From Ipomoea triloba (taxonomy: Eukaryota; Streptophyta; Magnoliopsida; Solanales; Convolvulaceae): 64,000 nt of DNA. The position numbers and the translations under genes were made by a program. Of the stretch, positions 11,701-23,253 are shown piece by piece (position 1 is the stretch's first letter; each line of letters opens with the position of its first letter). The notes below the pieces were generated by a model that was given only the letters and a program-made list of their open reading frames with translations, was not told where the DNA came from and ran no database searches. The stretch covers positions 5,146,071-5,210,070 of the forward strand of contig NC_044916.1 of the NCBI RefSeq assembly GCF_003576645.1, written 5' to 3'.

Positions 11701-14700
11701 TCTCCTCTTTGTAGCTTGTCCTCTACAAAGATAACATCCCTGCTGATGACAACTTTGTGGGCAGTGGGATCCCACAAGCGATACCCCTTTACTCCATCAG
11801 CATACCCCAAGAATCTACATTTCCTGGACTTCGGATCCAACTTTGTAATTTCCTGGGCATAGTACATTGCATACACAATGCTTCCAAATATATGGAGGTT
11901 TGAATAATCAACAGGCTTACCAGTCCACATCTCCATTGGTGTCTTCAGCTCGATTGCAGTTGATGGAGCTCGATTCACCAAATAACAGGCGGTATTGACT
12001 GCTTCTGTCCAGAATGATTTTTCTAAGCCCGCAGCTCTCAACATTGCTCTTGTCCTTTCCAGCAAGGTTCTGTTCATCCGCTCTGCCACTCCATTTTGTT
12101 GAGGAGTGTATGCCACCGTGAACTGCCTTTTGATGCCTTCCTTCTTGCAGAAGTCATCAAATTCCTCACTTGTATATTCCCCTCCATTATCTGTCCTGAA
12201 ACACTTGATCTTCTTCCCGGAATCAAGTTCCACCCGTGCTTTGAAGGCTTTGAAAGTCGCAAACACATCTGACTTTCTCTTGATAGGGTACACCCAGCAT
12301 CTCCTAGAGTAATCGTCGATGAATGAGACAAAATACTTTGCCCCTCCTAGGGATGGAACCGGTGCTTGCCACACATCAGAGTGAACCAATTCTAGAACAA
12401 CCTTGCCTCTAGAATTTGATGTGCTGAATTTAAGACGATGTTGCTTACTTGTTATACAATGCTCACACAAAGGAAGTGATACCTTTGTTAACCCCGGAAG
12501 TAGCTTTTGCTCCACAAGAATCTTCATTCCTTGTTCTGACATGTGCCCAAGTTTCTGATGCCATAGCAGCGTAGAGTCTGGACTACATGCGGCAACCGAT
12601 GCCTCTGCTTCTTGCAAAGCCTCTCCCTTCAGCATGTATAAATTTGCAGCTATCTTCTCCCCTTTCATCACCACAAGCGCTCCTTGGAAAATCTTCATAA
12701 CTCCTTTCTGTGTTTCAATCTTGGTTGCACTATTATCCAATATTCCATAGGATAATAGATTTTTCTTCAAGCCCTTCACGTGCCGCACATCCTGAACAGT
12801 TTGGACTGTTCCATCGTACATCTTCAGCTTGATGGTTCCAATGCCGATAATCTCCAAGGCATGATCGTCGCAGCTGTACACAGATCCTCCTGAGATTGGT
12901 TCATAATGATGTAACCATTCTTTCCTTGAGGTCATGTGATATGTGGCTCCCGAGTCTATGAGCCATATATCCGCGAACCTTTTTCTGCCTTCCCTGGCTA
13001 TTGGTGCTTCGCAACAAAGAGCACTTCCATCATCTGAGGTACTTGCAACATTTCCTTGAGGATTGGAATTTTGAGGTAAATTCCAACAATCTTTCTTCAG
13101 GTGACCCTTCTTTCCACAGTTGTAACACTTTAAATTCTTCTTACTTGATTTTGATCTACCACGACCACTGCTTTGGCCACGTTCTGTTGACCTTCCTCTC
13201 ATCACCGTTAACGCCTCTGCCTGTTGCAGATTGACTTGTCTGTCCTCCTTGTTCTTGCGCCGACTTTCTTCTTCAAGAACTGCAGCTGCAACATCATCGA
13301 AGACTAGATAGTCTGTAAGGATGTTGTTTGTTAAGTTGATGATGAGCTGATCATACGAATCAGGTAGACTCTGAAGTAGAAATTCCGCACGCTCCTGTGG
13401 CTCTATTTTACAGCTTAGAGATGTAAGCTGGGAAAATAGAGTATTCAGCGTATTTAAGTGTTCCGTCACTGAAGTAGATTCTGACATACGAAGAGTATAT
13501 AATTTCCTCTTAAGGAAAATTTTGTTGTGCAGTGACTTGGCCTCGTACAACCGGTTGAGGTGATCCCAAATCTCCTTGGCCGTCTTCTTTTCCTCGATGC
13601 TTGACAATACTCCATCTGCTATTGATAGGTATAGATCTGCCATAGCATCCTCGTTCATCTCGCTCCATTTTTTGTCATCAGTAAAATCCACCGGCCTTTC
13701 ACTGATAGCCGCTAGACAGTTGTCTTTCCTCAGGATAGCCTTCACCTTCAATTTCCACAATGAGAAATTTTTCCCATTGAATTTTTCAATCTCAAATTTC
13801 GCTGCCATATTGTTCTTGAAACAAATTCTGAACAATATATCTGAAGGCTCTGATACCAATTGTTGCGCCCGCGGAAGTGGGATAGATCAGATTGCAACAA
13901 TAATTTGAGAAAGAAAAATAAATGAGGCACAGATTTTACGTGGAAAACCCCTAAACAAATTAGGGTAAAAACCACGGGCAAGGGTAGAAGAATTTCACTA
14001 TGAGAAAATAGGAGTTACAACCACTCTCTAACTAACAAGGAGAAAACAAGGATAATTCTCTCTTGCTAGGAAGGAGAAATACACTCAACAAACTCTCTAA
14101 TATCTCTAGTATATGAGGGAAGAATAGAATGATTTGGGATGACAAGAATGGCAAATGACCTCCCTATTTATAGTTGAGAAATTGGGGTCATTTTGTAGTT
14201 AGCCTAAAATGTAGGGACCAAACAATAAATATTTTTGTTCAAACTTTGTAGGTGCCTAACTCTTGGACTTGCCTAACATTCTTGATCAAACTTTGCAACT
14301 TGCCTAACCATTGTGGCTGCTGCCAAATTAATCCATTTGCCTAATTCTGCCGACATATACTTCATGCTCACTTGTCAATATCCTCGCCTCTTTGGGAAAT
14401 CAATGCAGTAGGATCAGTAGGAATAACTTTACTGGAAAAATGCCTAGCTTTCAAGGTTTGAAAGCCCTTCAAAAATTGTAAGTATTTAAATCTAACAATT
14501 TAAAATAGAAATTTCCATATGAAATAGTTGTTTTATTGACAAGCATGATTGGCAGAGAGGTTCAAGCAAGTGGGTTTGAAGGACCTATACCTGAAAATAT
14601 TTCTGCATTGACAAACTTACTACAACTGTGAGTTAAGATTTCCTTTGACAATTTAAGGGGAAATTTCATTTTTGGTCCTCAAGTTACACCCGTGCTACGT

Positions 14701-17700
14701 ACAGGTTTAGTTTTTGAGTTATATGTGTGATCGTTTTAACTGAGTTATGACAAAGTGGCAAGTTTAGTCTAAATCAACCACTTTATTAAGTGACATATTG
14801 GTGGCCGAAATAGTCTTTGAGAGACTAAAATCGTCACTTGGTGCATAACTTGGGTTAAAGATGGTCACCCATTTATTAATTTAAGACTAAATCTGTACCA
14901 CAGGTATAACTGAAGAACAAAAAATGTAATTTTTCCACAATTTAATTAATTAATACACACGTTTTGATTGTAGCATAACTTTCTATGGTTAAGATCAACA
15001 AACTAAAATGTAATTGTTAATAACACGAATTTGCAGTAGAATCAGTGACCTAAATGGAGGCGTATCCAGAATTCCTGCATTTAACAACAAGACAGGCATA
15101 GCAATGTTGTGAGTAAAATGCATTTCCTTTCCAAAAATAATTACTTATGTTAGTTTCGTAATTACATTCCAGCATGAATTGAAATTATTTATATATGCAA
15201 AAACAAAAACAATTTTTGGTGCAGGATGTTGAGGAGGTGTAATATTTCTGGGAAGATACCAGATTTATCTAATATGACAGGCTTGAAACAACTGTAATTT
15301 CTGTAACTTGAATTTTCTTTTGACTCTTCTCAGCTGTTAATTAATGAACTATTAGATCTATTTCACTATGGGCAAATTTTGATCCACCTAAGAGAACCAC
15401 TAGTTCTTAAGTTGATATACTTCTTTTCTTTAATTTGTTGTTTTGTTATCACATTGAATTTGCAGGGATTTGAGTTTTAATAATCTGGAAGGAGGAATTG
15501 ATGGTCTTAACGTTCTTGATAAACTGCAGTACCTGTGAGTAACAAATCAATTTTGATGTTAACAATTATGCATAAGAAACTTCCTGTCTATTTCAGCATT
15601 TTTGTTCTAATAGAAAGCAAATCAGCATTCTAGTTATGTTTCTCATACTTGAATTTGGCTGTGATTCAGTTGATGAACTCACTCTAAACTCATAACCTCT
15701 CTCTATTCTTAGGTATCTAACGAACAACTCTCTTACTGGGCAAATACCTCAATGGGTTCTAAATCGAGATTCCAGATAGTAAGTTTAGTCTAATATATTA
15801 TGTGCATGATTACATTTGTTGTTCAATTATTATATTCCATATATACTAGAGTTCATAAAAAAATGGTGTGCAGCTTCATAGATCTTTCTTACAATAATTT
15901 TGAGGAGAGCTCCGGGTCACCAATTTGCAGTCGGGAAACCCTGTAAGATTCTGTCTCTTCTATGTATTTATACTTTCAAGTGTTCCTTCAAACATGGATT
16001 ATTTTAGCTTTTTCATTTTCTTATCAGAAACTTGTTCAAAAGCTATAATGGAGGAGGAGAAAATGAGTAAGTTTTAACATATATATCCTCTAGCAAGCTG
16101 TGAATATTCCTAATCTAAAGATTTTTTAACTTTATCCCCTTTTTTGGCTTTGTATATATAGCAAATTTGGGAAGTGTCTAAAAAATTGCACGAAAGGTAA
16201 GCACATCATATCATGATGCTTGCATCATATATCTTTTGCTTAATTGATTTGAGCATCTTTCACAATCCATTTATGCATCAAATTAAAGTTGATGATAATT
16301 AGCAATGAGAAGCATTTGCAATTGGCAAGCAGTAGCCCTTTCTCTTATGTCTAGCTTGTGTTTTTTATTTTTCTGCAGATTGGTATTCATTTCACATCAA
16401 CTGTGGTGGAGGCAATGTTGTGATTGGTGACACTACTTATGACGCAGATGAAGATTCTACTGGCCTCGCGAAATTTGTTTCCAATAAAGAGAACTGGGTA
16501 ACCAGTAATACCGGCTACTTTTGGGATAGGCCAGTAACAATAACAGACTATACAACAACAAATATATCTGTCATAAAAGGAAAAGACTCTAAAATCTACC
16601 AGACAGCTCGCTTGTCTCCTTTATCATTGACATATTATGGACGCTGTTTAGCAAATGGACACTATACTGTGAAACTTCATTTCGCAGAGATAGTTTTGAG
16701 AGATAATAGATCTTTTCAAAGTCTTGGAAGGCGCTTATTTGATGTTTATATACAGGTCAATGGAGTATTTTGTAGTTTAAACTTAGGGCTTCAATCGCTT
16801 AGTGTTGTGCATTTGACTATAGTGATTTTAATGGATACAGGGTGAACAAAAAATAAAGGATTTTGATATTGAAACTGAAGCACAAGGAGCTGATAAACCA
16901 TTAGTTAAACAATTTCAAGTAGTTGTCCAGAATAGAACTCTTGAGTTGCGCTTTGAGTATGCTGAAAAGGGAACAACTGTAGTCCCACATGCAGGGGCAT
17001 ATGGCCCTTTGATATCTGCCATTTCTGTGGAATCTGGTAAGTATTAGTGATGAGTCTAATATATTACCAGTGGGGTTAATTAGATTTTTCATTAATATAA
17101 TATAGATGTTTATGTTTTTTTTAATTTTATTTTAAATATTTGAATAGTTACTCTTGGCAAATTTTGCAGATTTCTTTGTCATTGTTTCTGTTTAGTTGCA
17201 GATAAAGAAAAGATATCTAACTAGCTATCATGCCTTTTCCACAAACATGCAGATTTCAAGCCTCCCAAAAATAGAAAGACTTTAATCATAGTTGTTGCAG
17301 TAGCTTCTTCTTTGTTTCTTATTTTCACAATTCTCTGTTTCGTTGGGTGGAAGATCTACATTAGAAACAAGACCTCACGGGAACAAGGTAATATCTGCAT
17401 GTACTTTCAATTACTTTCTAATTTTGTATGGGAAACTTGGACATAGTGACAATTTGTGCATGTGCTCAAACATAGAAACAAAATTCCAAACATGAGGCCA
17501 GCAAGTCTAGTCAAGTTGCCAGGCTGTTAACTTGGTAATTACAAGGTTACAAATTTGACTCCCAACGGGAGTGAGCTATTGGTCATTCAAAAACGGGGCT
17601 AACCCTAATCGGTGGCCTTCTCAGTTTGAACTGGTCAGCTATGAGCAACCTAGGTTCTTAAATAAAAAAAAAAATTATGGATGCTGTTGAAAATGTGCCC

Positions 17701-19271
17701 ACTAGATTTTTCCAAAAATATTGTGTTTTTTTATTTATTTATTCTTTTTTCATGCACTAGCCATTTCTTTAAAGTAATTGTATGGATACAGAACTACGAG
17801 GCCTTGATCTACGAACTGGATTATTCACTTTCAGACAAATTAAAGCCGCTACAAACAACTTTAGTGCTACAAATAAGATTGGGGAAGGTGGTTTTGGGCA
17901 TGTTTACAAGGTATATAGAAATATGAATGTGCATAAACTATAAATTGATTATTTCTTTAACTTTTGAACTATAGATGCTTAGTTTGATGATATTGGATTT
18001 TTGCCTTGTATAAAACCAGGGTACATTATTGGATGGTACAATTATTGCTGTGAAACAACTCTCATCTATATCAAGACAAGGAAATCGTGAATTTTTGAAT
18101 GAAATAGGCGTGATTTCTTGTTTGCAACACCCTAATCTTGTGAAACTTCATGGGTGTTGTGTTGAGGGAAAGCAGTTGTTGCTAGTGTATGAGTACTTGG
18201 AAAACAACAGCCTTGCCCATGCTCTTTTTGGTAAGTTTGAAATCACAATTGAAAAAAAAAAAAAAAAACATAAGCCATTAAACTAGAAATGTGATAATTT
18301 AATAAAATTTTCAAAATAAACATGAATATTCTAAGTTAACAGATAATTACAGGTCCAGAAGATTGTCAATTGACTATAGACTGGCCTACCAGACAAAAAA
18401 TTTGTCTCGGTATTGCAAAAGGTTTAGCTTTCTTGCACGAAGAATCAGCAATAAAAATTGTTCATAGAGACATTAAAGCCACCAACGTGCTTCTTGACAA
18501 AGAACTCAATCCAAAAATTTCTGATTTTGGTCTAGCTAAGCTTGACGATGATGAGAATACACACATCAGCACAAGAGTTGCTGGAACAGTGTAAGATGTT
18601 ATTACAATTTCTCGTCCAATTTCTATTTCCAAATTCATATCATCATGTAGTTGAAAGGAATAGTCACTCTCTTTTTTTTTTTTCTTTTCTATACAGAGGA
18701 TACATGGCTCCTGAATATGCACTCTGGGGGTACTTAACATTTAAAGCTGATGTTTATAGTTTTGGAGTGGTGGCACTAGAAATTGTTGCCGGGAAAAAGA
18801 ACATGAAGCATCATCCTGATGAGGACTATGTTTGCCTCCTTGATCGGGTGAGATATTAATTAGTACTTCCAAACTCATAATTCATATATTACAGACTTGT
18901 CAAACTAGGTTTCCTATTTTTAAATGTTATTGTGTTTGGTTGTATTTATGCACAATTTTCAGGCACTTGTTCTTCAAGAAAATGGTAACCTATTGGAGCT
19001 AATAGATCCAAGATTGGGTTCTGATTTTGATAAAGAACAAGCAATCAGAATGATCAAAGTAGCTTTGCTTTGCATTAACCATGCCCCAAGCCTTAGGCCA
19101 TCCATGTCTACAGTCGTCAACTTGCTTGAAAGCCATGATGGTATTCTTGAATACAATTCCGATCTACATGAATTCAATTCTCAAGAAATAATAGCAGATC
19201 ATTATGATGAAATGCCAGTGGGCTTAAGTGATTCTCCTCACCAAGTAAATTTTTCTTCAAAAGCAACTTAA
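5741..19271 (+). CDS. Gene A: LRR-malectin receptor-like Ser/Thr kinase, LRR-VIII-2 type, 24 exons, 969 aa
   Basis: Probable plasma-membrane receptor kinase of the At1g53430/At3g14840-like family. Exons: 5741-5819, 5935-6112, 7977-8048, 8145-8213, 8305-8376, 8473-8544, 9279-9350, 14409-14477, 14556-14627, 15037-15108, 15225-15293, 15466-15534, 15713-15778, 15874-15942, 16028-16066, 16162-16196, 16379-16755, 16841-17036, 17253-17387, 17792-17910, 18020-18230, 18353-18590, 18697-18847, 18963-19271. They total 2910 nt in one open frame. Domains: signal peptide (1 to about 18); Cys-containing cap (to 85); twelve LRR exons (86-366); malectin-like domain from [11 protein letters not shown] (392-582); membrane helix (593-615); kinase. 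Kinase landmarks: GEGGFG (658-663), Lys679 in [11 protein letters not shown] from 775, DFG (795-797), then MAPEYALWG. All key residues are present, so an active RD kinase is expected. The loop reads GFGHVYK where C has GFGPVYK. A copia element lies in intron 7 and smaller elements in introns 2, 9 and 19. The ligand is unknown. The weakest boundary is the acceptor of exon 2. Confidence 0.9.
6419..6481. repeat. Perfect 25-bp inverted repeat in gene A intron 2
   Basis: The arms 6419-6443 and 6457-6481 are exact reverse complements, starting TTTGTTATTAATTTAG, with a 13-nt spacer. Upstream, at about 6241-6284, a 22-bp unit beginning ACTGAGACTGTG is repeated twice in tandem. Gene B's intron 2 is only 118 bp and lacks all of this. 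Confidence 0.85.
6485..6845. mobile_element. TA-repeat-flanked element with GC-rich inverted ends (gene A intron 2)
   Basis: It is bounded by ATATATATAG on the left and TATATATATATA on the right. The subterminal blocks GGGGCCGCAC and GCGGCCGCATTTGAGCAGACT are imperfect inverted matches. The interior is rich in GTGTATTT/GTGCATTT motifs. The layout resembles other TA-embedded units at 20940-21345, 26985-27480 and 35017-35443. No coding capacity; overlapping short open frames on both strands are not genes. Confidence 0.5.
7300..7560. repeat. Foldback relative of the GTGAGACGGGTCGGG MITE
   Basis: Left GAGACAGGTCGGATCAATATGAAAATG and right CATTTTTCATATTGACCCGACC are inverted copies about 180 bp apart. 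The interior carries TGTAATACTT-type inverted motifs like those inside 35017-35443. It lies in gene A intron 2. Confidence 0.5.
8580..9205. repeat. Inserted repeat sequence in gene A intron 6, class uncertain
   Basis: Intron 6 is 734 bp here, against 122 bp in gene B and 84 bp in gene C, so about 0.6 kb was added. The right part (about 9030-9150) has a GGTCACGAGTTCAATTATTA stretch, resembling a tRNA-type B box, and ends in a T/A run. That suggests a tRNA-derived SINE, but no target duplication was recognised. Confidence 0.35.
9424..9894 (-). repeat. 3' LTR of the intron-7 copia element
   Basis: It matches 13861-14355 as a direct repeat and is preceded by TATAC. Its length is 471 bp against 495 bp for the other LTR. 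The difference is concentrated in the U3 part (about 9785-9890). Confidence 0.92.
9970..13808 (-). CDS. Copia Gag-Pol polyprotein (interrupted by an assembly gap)
   Basis: Polyprotein of the retrotransposon, order gag-protease-integrase-RT-RNase H, which is diagnostic of copia. The likely start is the Met at 13808 ([12 protein letters not shown]); an in-frame Met at 13859 lies over the primer-binding site and is discounted. Landmarks: CCHC zinc knuckle CYNCGKKGH (about 13100-13135); protease IDSGATYHM (about 12935-12960); GAG-pre-integrase [12 protein letters not shown] (about 12525-12560); integrase TDNGGEYTS (about 12170-12200); RT YVDDML (about 10918-10936); RNase H region with ADFLTK near the end. 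Positions 11077-11177 are Ns within RT. The frames on either side differ, so the 101-base gap is a placeholder and the frame across it is unknown. Apart from that no stop is seen, so the element may have been active recently. Confidence 0.88.
11077..11177. other. Assembly gap (101 N) in copia reverse transcriptase
   Basis: A run of N. The flanking minus-strand translations stop at TTVRVV and resume at [11 protein letters not shown]. In copia RTs these motifs normally lie further apart than 101 nt, so the gap length is nominal. Confidence 0.95.
13861..14355 (-). repeat. 5' LTR of the intron-7 copia element
   Basis: Direct repeat of 9424-9894, followed by the TATAC target duplication. In element orientation it starts TGTCGG and ends GCGCAACA, next to the primer-binding site. 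Confidence 0.92.
14648..14944. mobile_element. hAT-type MITE in gene A intron 9 with 8-bp target duplication
   Basis: The 281-bp element (14656-14936) is flanked by exact ACAATTTA duplications (14648-14655 and 14937-14944). The ends GGGGAAATTTCATTTTTGG and the inverted GGAAAAATTACATTTTTTG match imperfectly, and complementarity continues inward. Intron 9 is 409 bp here but 111 bp in gene B, which fits a single insertion. An 8-bp duplication points to the hAT superfamily. Confidence 0.85.
17480..17680 (+). mobile_element. SINE-like insertion in gene A intron 19
   Basis: Intron 19 is 404 bp in gene A but 117 bp in B and 86 bp in C. The extra segment has a GGTTACAAATTTGACTCCC stretch resembling a tRNA-derived B box. 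It ends in an A run (about 17662-17675), as SINEs do. No clear target duplication was found, so the class is tentative. Confidence 0.4.
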
Positions 19272-19392
19272 CAATGAAAAATTGTATCTTTAAAAATTAC
19301 AATAAATTATACTTGTAACATTCAATTTCCTTCCTTCCAAAGGACTGTTAGCTTGCTAAGAGCCAATGACTAAGCAAATGTGCATATTGATA

Positions 19393-20849
19393 TCTACTCT
19401 ACTAATCTACTAATAAGAGCCAAAGAGAGTTAGGCCTAAAATGGGTAGAAAAATGGCGGTCAAATTATTTAATCAAATAGATGGTTAAGATAATTCAGAT
19501 TAATATTATTAATAGAGATTACCTAATTTAACCTTACTTTTATGATTATCCGTTAAGTTTTCCGTTAAATATTCTCTTCTCCGTTAATATTCCGTTAACT
19601 TTTAACTTACCCATTAATTTCTATAAGAAAGGTCTTAGGTTCGAACCTCATCTCAATCAAATTTGACATAATTAAGTTTATCACTATATTTTACTCTTAT
19701 TAAATTAAATAAATTAGTAGGTACAACAAAAAATGATACATATGTATTTCTTTAATTTAGAATTATGTGTCTACAATACCTTTATTTGAAAAAATTATTC
19801 ATTATCCAAAAATTAAATTAAATAAGAGTTTATCAATTGATATTCATTACATTGTCCATTATCTTATTTTTACAATATCTTGTAATTAAATATCAAAGTT
19901 ATAGTACAAAATAATGTTATATATTTATTTACCAAGTATTTTATTAATACTATGAAAAAAAAATTTAAAATAATTTGAAGCTAATTATATTAACTACTTG
20001 GGGATTTGTTGACAAAGAGAGTACTCAAATAATAACCTAACAAATTGAAGCGGAATAATCACTCTATTTTACTCTTATTCAATTAAATAAATTAGTAGTT
20101 ACACCAAAAAATGATACATATGTATTTCTTTAATACCATGAAAAAATAAAAAAGAACAGTTTGAAACCAATCCTATTAACTACTTGAAGGATTTGTTGAC
20201 AATGAAAGTACTCAAATAACCCATTACCCAGCAAATTAAAGCAAGAAACTACCTTTTTATATCTTTAGAATACATAATATTTTAAATTTTCAAATTTTTA
20301 TTAATTTATTTAATCTTTTTTCTTAAACTAGGGATTTCTTTATCCACAATAACTCATTCAAAAATAATGGCTAAACCAAATGAACCCCAAGCAGAACACT
20401 AAAGGAAAGTCCATAGCTCCTATATCATAATCTCATTGCATGACATTGTCATTTATGCTACCAACAATAACCGAATTGCAAATAACACACTACCAACAAA
20501 AAGGAAGAAAACAAATAGTAAAGATGAAGACAATGACAATGTTACTCAAAAGAGAATTAAGAACACTTAGAAAAATTCAAATTAAAAGTAGTATTTATTT
20601 AGACTATCATTTTTAGACTATCGATTTTACAAGGTTGCAAACATTTATTTTAGTAATAATTATAATGAATTTTCTATATTATCTTGGATTCATATACTTT
20701 GAGTTAAATATTTAAATAAAAAAATTCGACATTCAATTACCCATGTATAAACTTCTCCTATATAATCTTGCATTGATATACTTTCAAATATTTATTTAAA
20801 TATAAACATTGGGCATTAACCTATTCGCGCAATGCGCGTATAAAACTAG
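19393..20849 (+). mobile_element. Non-autonomous Helitron
   Basis: The 5' end is TCTACTCTACTAATC preceded by A. The 3' end is the hairpin CGCGCAATGCGCG, then TATAAAA, then CTAG, followed by T. This is the Helitron signature: 5' TC, 3' hairpin plus CTRR, insertion between A and T with no target duplication. It is 1457 bp, AT-rich, with no Rep or helicase. Two diverged internal stretches repeat each other (about 19670-19760 and 20060-20140). It begins 121 bp after the gene A stop codon and may carry or displace the 3' flanking region. Confidence 0.75.
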
Positions 20850-20939
20850 TTTGTAGATAAATTTCATTATATTAATGAAGAGAGTGTTGGGAAGAATCCC
20901 TTTTCAGGGTCCTGTATATATCATTTTTGACATCTCAAC

Positions 20940-21296
20940 TATATATATATATATGGTCCGTGCGGACAAAGCTTCCCATGTGGACGTGTAGATATGGACC
21001 ACCAGTTGTGCATGAATGCACCACCACGTGTTCAAAAATGCACCAGGTTATGGTGCGTTTTTACGGTTCATTTGTGCATTTCACCTTTGTGCATTTCTGA
21101 ACAGTGTTCCCGTGAGTCCACATTTTTCCATGAGTTCGTGTGGGCAGATTTGGGTCATTTAATACTTGAGATCAATGACTTAGATTTGGCCAACTGTGCA
21201 ACTATGCACTTCACTTGCACAATCGCATTGCATAGTTGGTGAAATTTAAGCTATTGATTTTAAGCATTCAATATAGTCTAGATCTGTCTACACGAA

Positions 21297-21345
<49 letters not shown>
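20940..21345. mobile_element. TA-repeat-embedded non-autonomous element
   Basis: It lies between TA runs (20940-20954 and 21300-21342). It starts GGTCCGTGCGGACAAAGCTTCC and ends with CTGTCTACACGAACTCA. The block GAGTTCGTGTGG-CAGATTTGGGTCATT (about 21132-21162) recurs at 34460-34490, also beside TA runs, so this is a family. Its interior is rich in GTGCATTT/TGCACCA motifs. No coding capacity. Confidence 0.5.
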
Positions 21346-21347
<2 letters not shown>

Positions 21348-21770
21348 GAAACCAAACACTTTATTAATCCACCAAAACAAGAGAAACAAAAGAAGAAACT
21401 AGACCAAATCAAAGTCTCAAAATAAGGACAAACCCACTGAACAACAATCAAAACTTATACCTAAACTCATAGTGACCACGCCCCTTCTCGCGCCCACCAC
21501 ATGATCGACCTCCATTGCACCCCCAGCGCACTCAAATTGCTCAACATATGTCTCATCATCAAAATTTGAAAATCGAAAGCTCGGCTCATAATTGAAATCC
21601 GAACTAAAATTCGTCATATGCAACTCCAACATCATCCTCGGACTAAGCAATTCCTCCCAATCCCTCCACCCGACCAAACTATACGTAGTTGACCTCAATA
21701 ATGCTAACCGATCCGCCGTCCTATTATCCTTCCTGTGAGTCTGTGACTGAACTCAAAAGTTCTATTTTGG
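21346..21770 (-). pseudogene. LINE 3' fragment (RNase H tail), truncated
   Basis: The minus strand reads HRKDNRTADRLALLRSTTY and continues open to a stop at 21417. R-x-x-N-xxAD-xLA is the typical end of the RNase H domain in plant LINE ORF2 proteins. It is followed by a tail containing TGGATTAATAAAGTGTTTGG that runs into a TA repeat at 21343. Only the 3' end is present, as in most LINE insertions. A target duplication was not identified. Confidence 0.5.
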
Positions 21771-21923
21771 CATTGGCATTAATCCCACAAAAGATAAATG
21801 CCTTAGCATTTGGGTTTAATGTAGTAGAATTAATTCCACTATGTTTAGTGGAATCAATTTGGCCCAAGCTAGGGCCTCAATTGGGTAGCAGCCATGTTTT
21901 TCCATGATCCTCAACTCTGCCGT

Positions 21924-22439
21924 AGTTCCTTTCCCAAATTTTACTGTGGACCATGCATCAAAATGACGTCGTTTTGATTAATGAAAACAAACAACTGAAA
22001 CGGATTTTGTTCCGCGCCATTTACTTTCAGTTTATATACACTGCAGTTCCCTTTCAACACAATTGCAGTTCCTTTTCGATATAACTGCAGTTTCATTCGA
22101 CATTATACACTCAAATATGTGAAACTGTTATTCAGTTTCCTTTCAACACAACTACAATTTCTTTTATAATACACTGCAGTTTCTTTCAATACAACAACAA
22201 TATCATTTTGATATAATTATAACTACAGTTTCATTGGACAATATACACTCAAAAATGTGAAAATATTATTCAGTTTCATTTTATATACACTGCAGTTTCT
22301 TTAAACACAACTACAGTTTCATTTGATAATATAAAAACAAATGTGAGGTACTATCTTTTAAGATGAACTGTAGTATCTTTTACGGAGCTCCACAATACAT
22401 TGTGGATCATGGTCCACGGTATAACGGCCGAGTTCCTTT
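21924..22439. mobile_element. Mutator-like MITE with CTGCAGTTTC tandem interior, 9-bp duplication
   Basis: The element 21933-22430 is flanked by exact AGTTCCTTT duplications (21924-21932 and 22431-22439). The termini are inverted: TTTTACTGTGGACCATG on the left and, from the right, TTATACCGTGGACCATG. AAATGACGTCGTTTTGATT lies inside the left end. The interior is a degenerate tandem array of CTGCAGTTTCCTTTCAACACAA (about 22040-22370). A 9-bp duplication indicates the Mutator superfamily. It shares ends with 22567-23040 but has an unrelated interior repeat. Confidence 0.85.
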
Positions 22440-22557
22440 TCCTAGGGCCATATTCCCATTACTTTCACGGCCCAAATTAGGACCATTAGCACCCACTGCC
22501 GATTGTGCTAAAAGTGAGTCAGCAATTTTTTATATCAATTGGGTAGCAGCCATGCTT

Positions 22558-23049
22558 ATAATCTCCGAATCGTTATATCGTGGACCACGGTGTACATAGC
22601 AATGTGCACCCTGGTCCAAAACGATGTCGTTTCAATGTTAGTGGACGCGTACGCGAATGACTCCAGGGAATTCATTATATCGATAATACACATAATCATT
22701 ATCTAAAATACACAGAATGTTTGTCCAGAATACACAGAATATTGACACAAAATACACAGAATTCATCCTCTTAACATTCGAATGCACAACACATCACAAC
22801 CTGTGTTAATAACATGAATACACAAAATATTGACACAAAATACACAGAACTCATCCTCCTAAACATTCGAATACACAAACACATCACAACATTTGTTATT
22901 AACATGAATACACAGAACGGTTTCCTAGAATACACAGAATGATTGCCTAGAATATACAGAACGATTACCTATAATACACAGAATATTTACGTACGCGGTG
23001 CACATTGTTATGTACACCATGGTGCACAGTATAATTTGCCATAATCTCC
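22558..23049. mobile_element. Mutator-like MITE with AATACACAGAA tandem interior, 9-bp duplication
   Basis: The element 22567-23040 is flanked by exact ATAATCTCC duplications (22558-22566 and 23041-23049). The ends GTTATATCGTGGACCACGGTG and, inverted from the right, ATTATACTGTGCACCATGGTG match. AAACGATGTCGTTTCAATG lies near the left end. The interior repeats AATACACAGAA-type units. It is close kin of 628-1131 and lies 136 bp from 21933-22430. Confidence 0.85.
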
Positions 23050-23253
23050 TCAGCCATTTTATTTATGCTAGAAGTTGGGCTGGTCTGTTTTTTTTCGAAT
23101 TAATTTGTTGGGCTGAATTTGCTTCTGTGGGCTGCAATTAATTCCCTTAGAATTTTGGCCTACGGCTCCTCTATCTGGGCTATTTTGGGCCCTTCCAGCT
23201 TTTAATTTTCCAGCCCACCCACTTATGTTCATTGAAGAACTAGAAGAATTATT

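Larger units (their letters stand above)
9419..14360 (-). mobile_element. Ty1/copia LTR retrotransposon inserted antisense in gene A intron 7
   Basis: The LTRs are 9424-9894 and 13861-14355, both bounded TGTTGCGCCC...CCGACA on the + strand. The 5-bp target duplication TATAC lies at 9419-9423 and 14356-14360. On the minus strand, the primer-binding site TGGTATCAGAGCC (initiator Met tRNA type) adjoins the right LTR. A purine tract AAGTGGGAGAT adjoins the left LTR. The matching introns of genes B (CTATACTTTATGCTCACTTGTC) and C show the empty site. The LTRs match closely on one side but carry many indels at the CCGACA end. Confidence 0.95.

Noticed and set aside
13808..13859. Upstream Met at 13859 as the copia polyprotein start
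   Set aside because: That codon overlaps the initiator-tRNA primer-binding site. The Met at 13808 begins the usual gag N-terminus.
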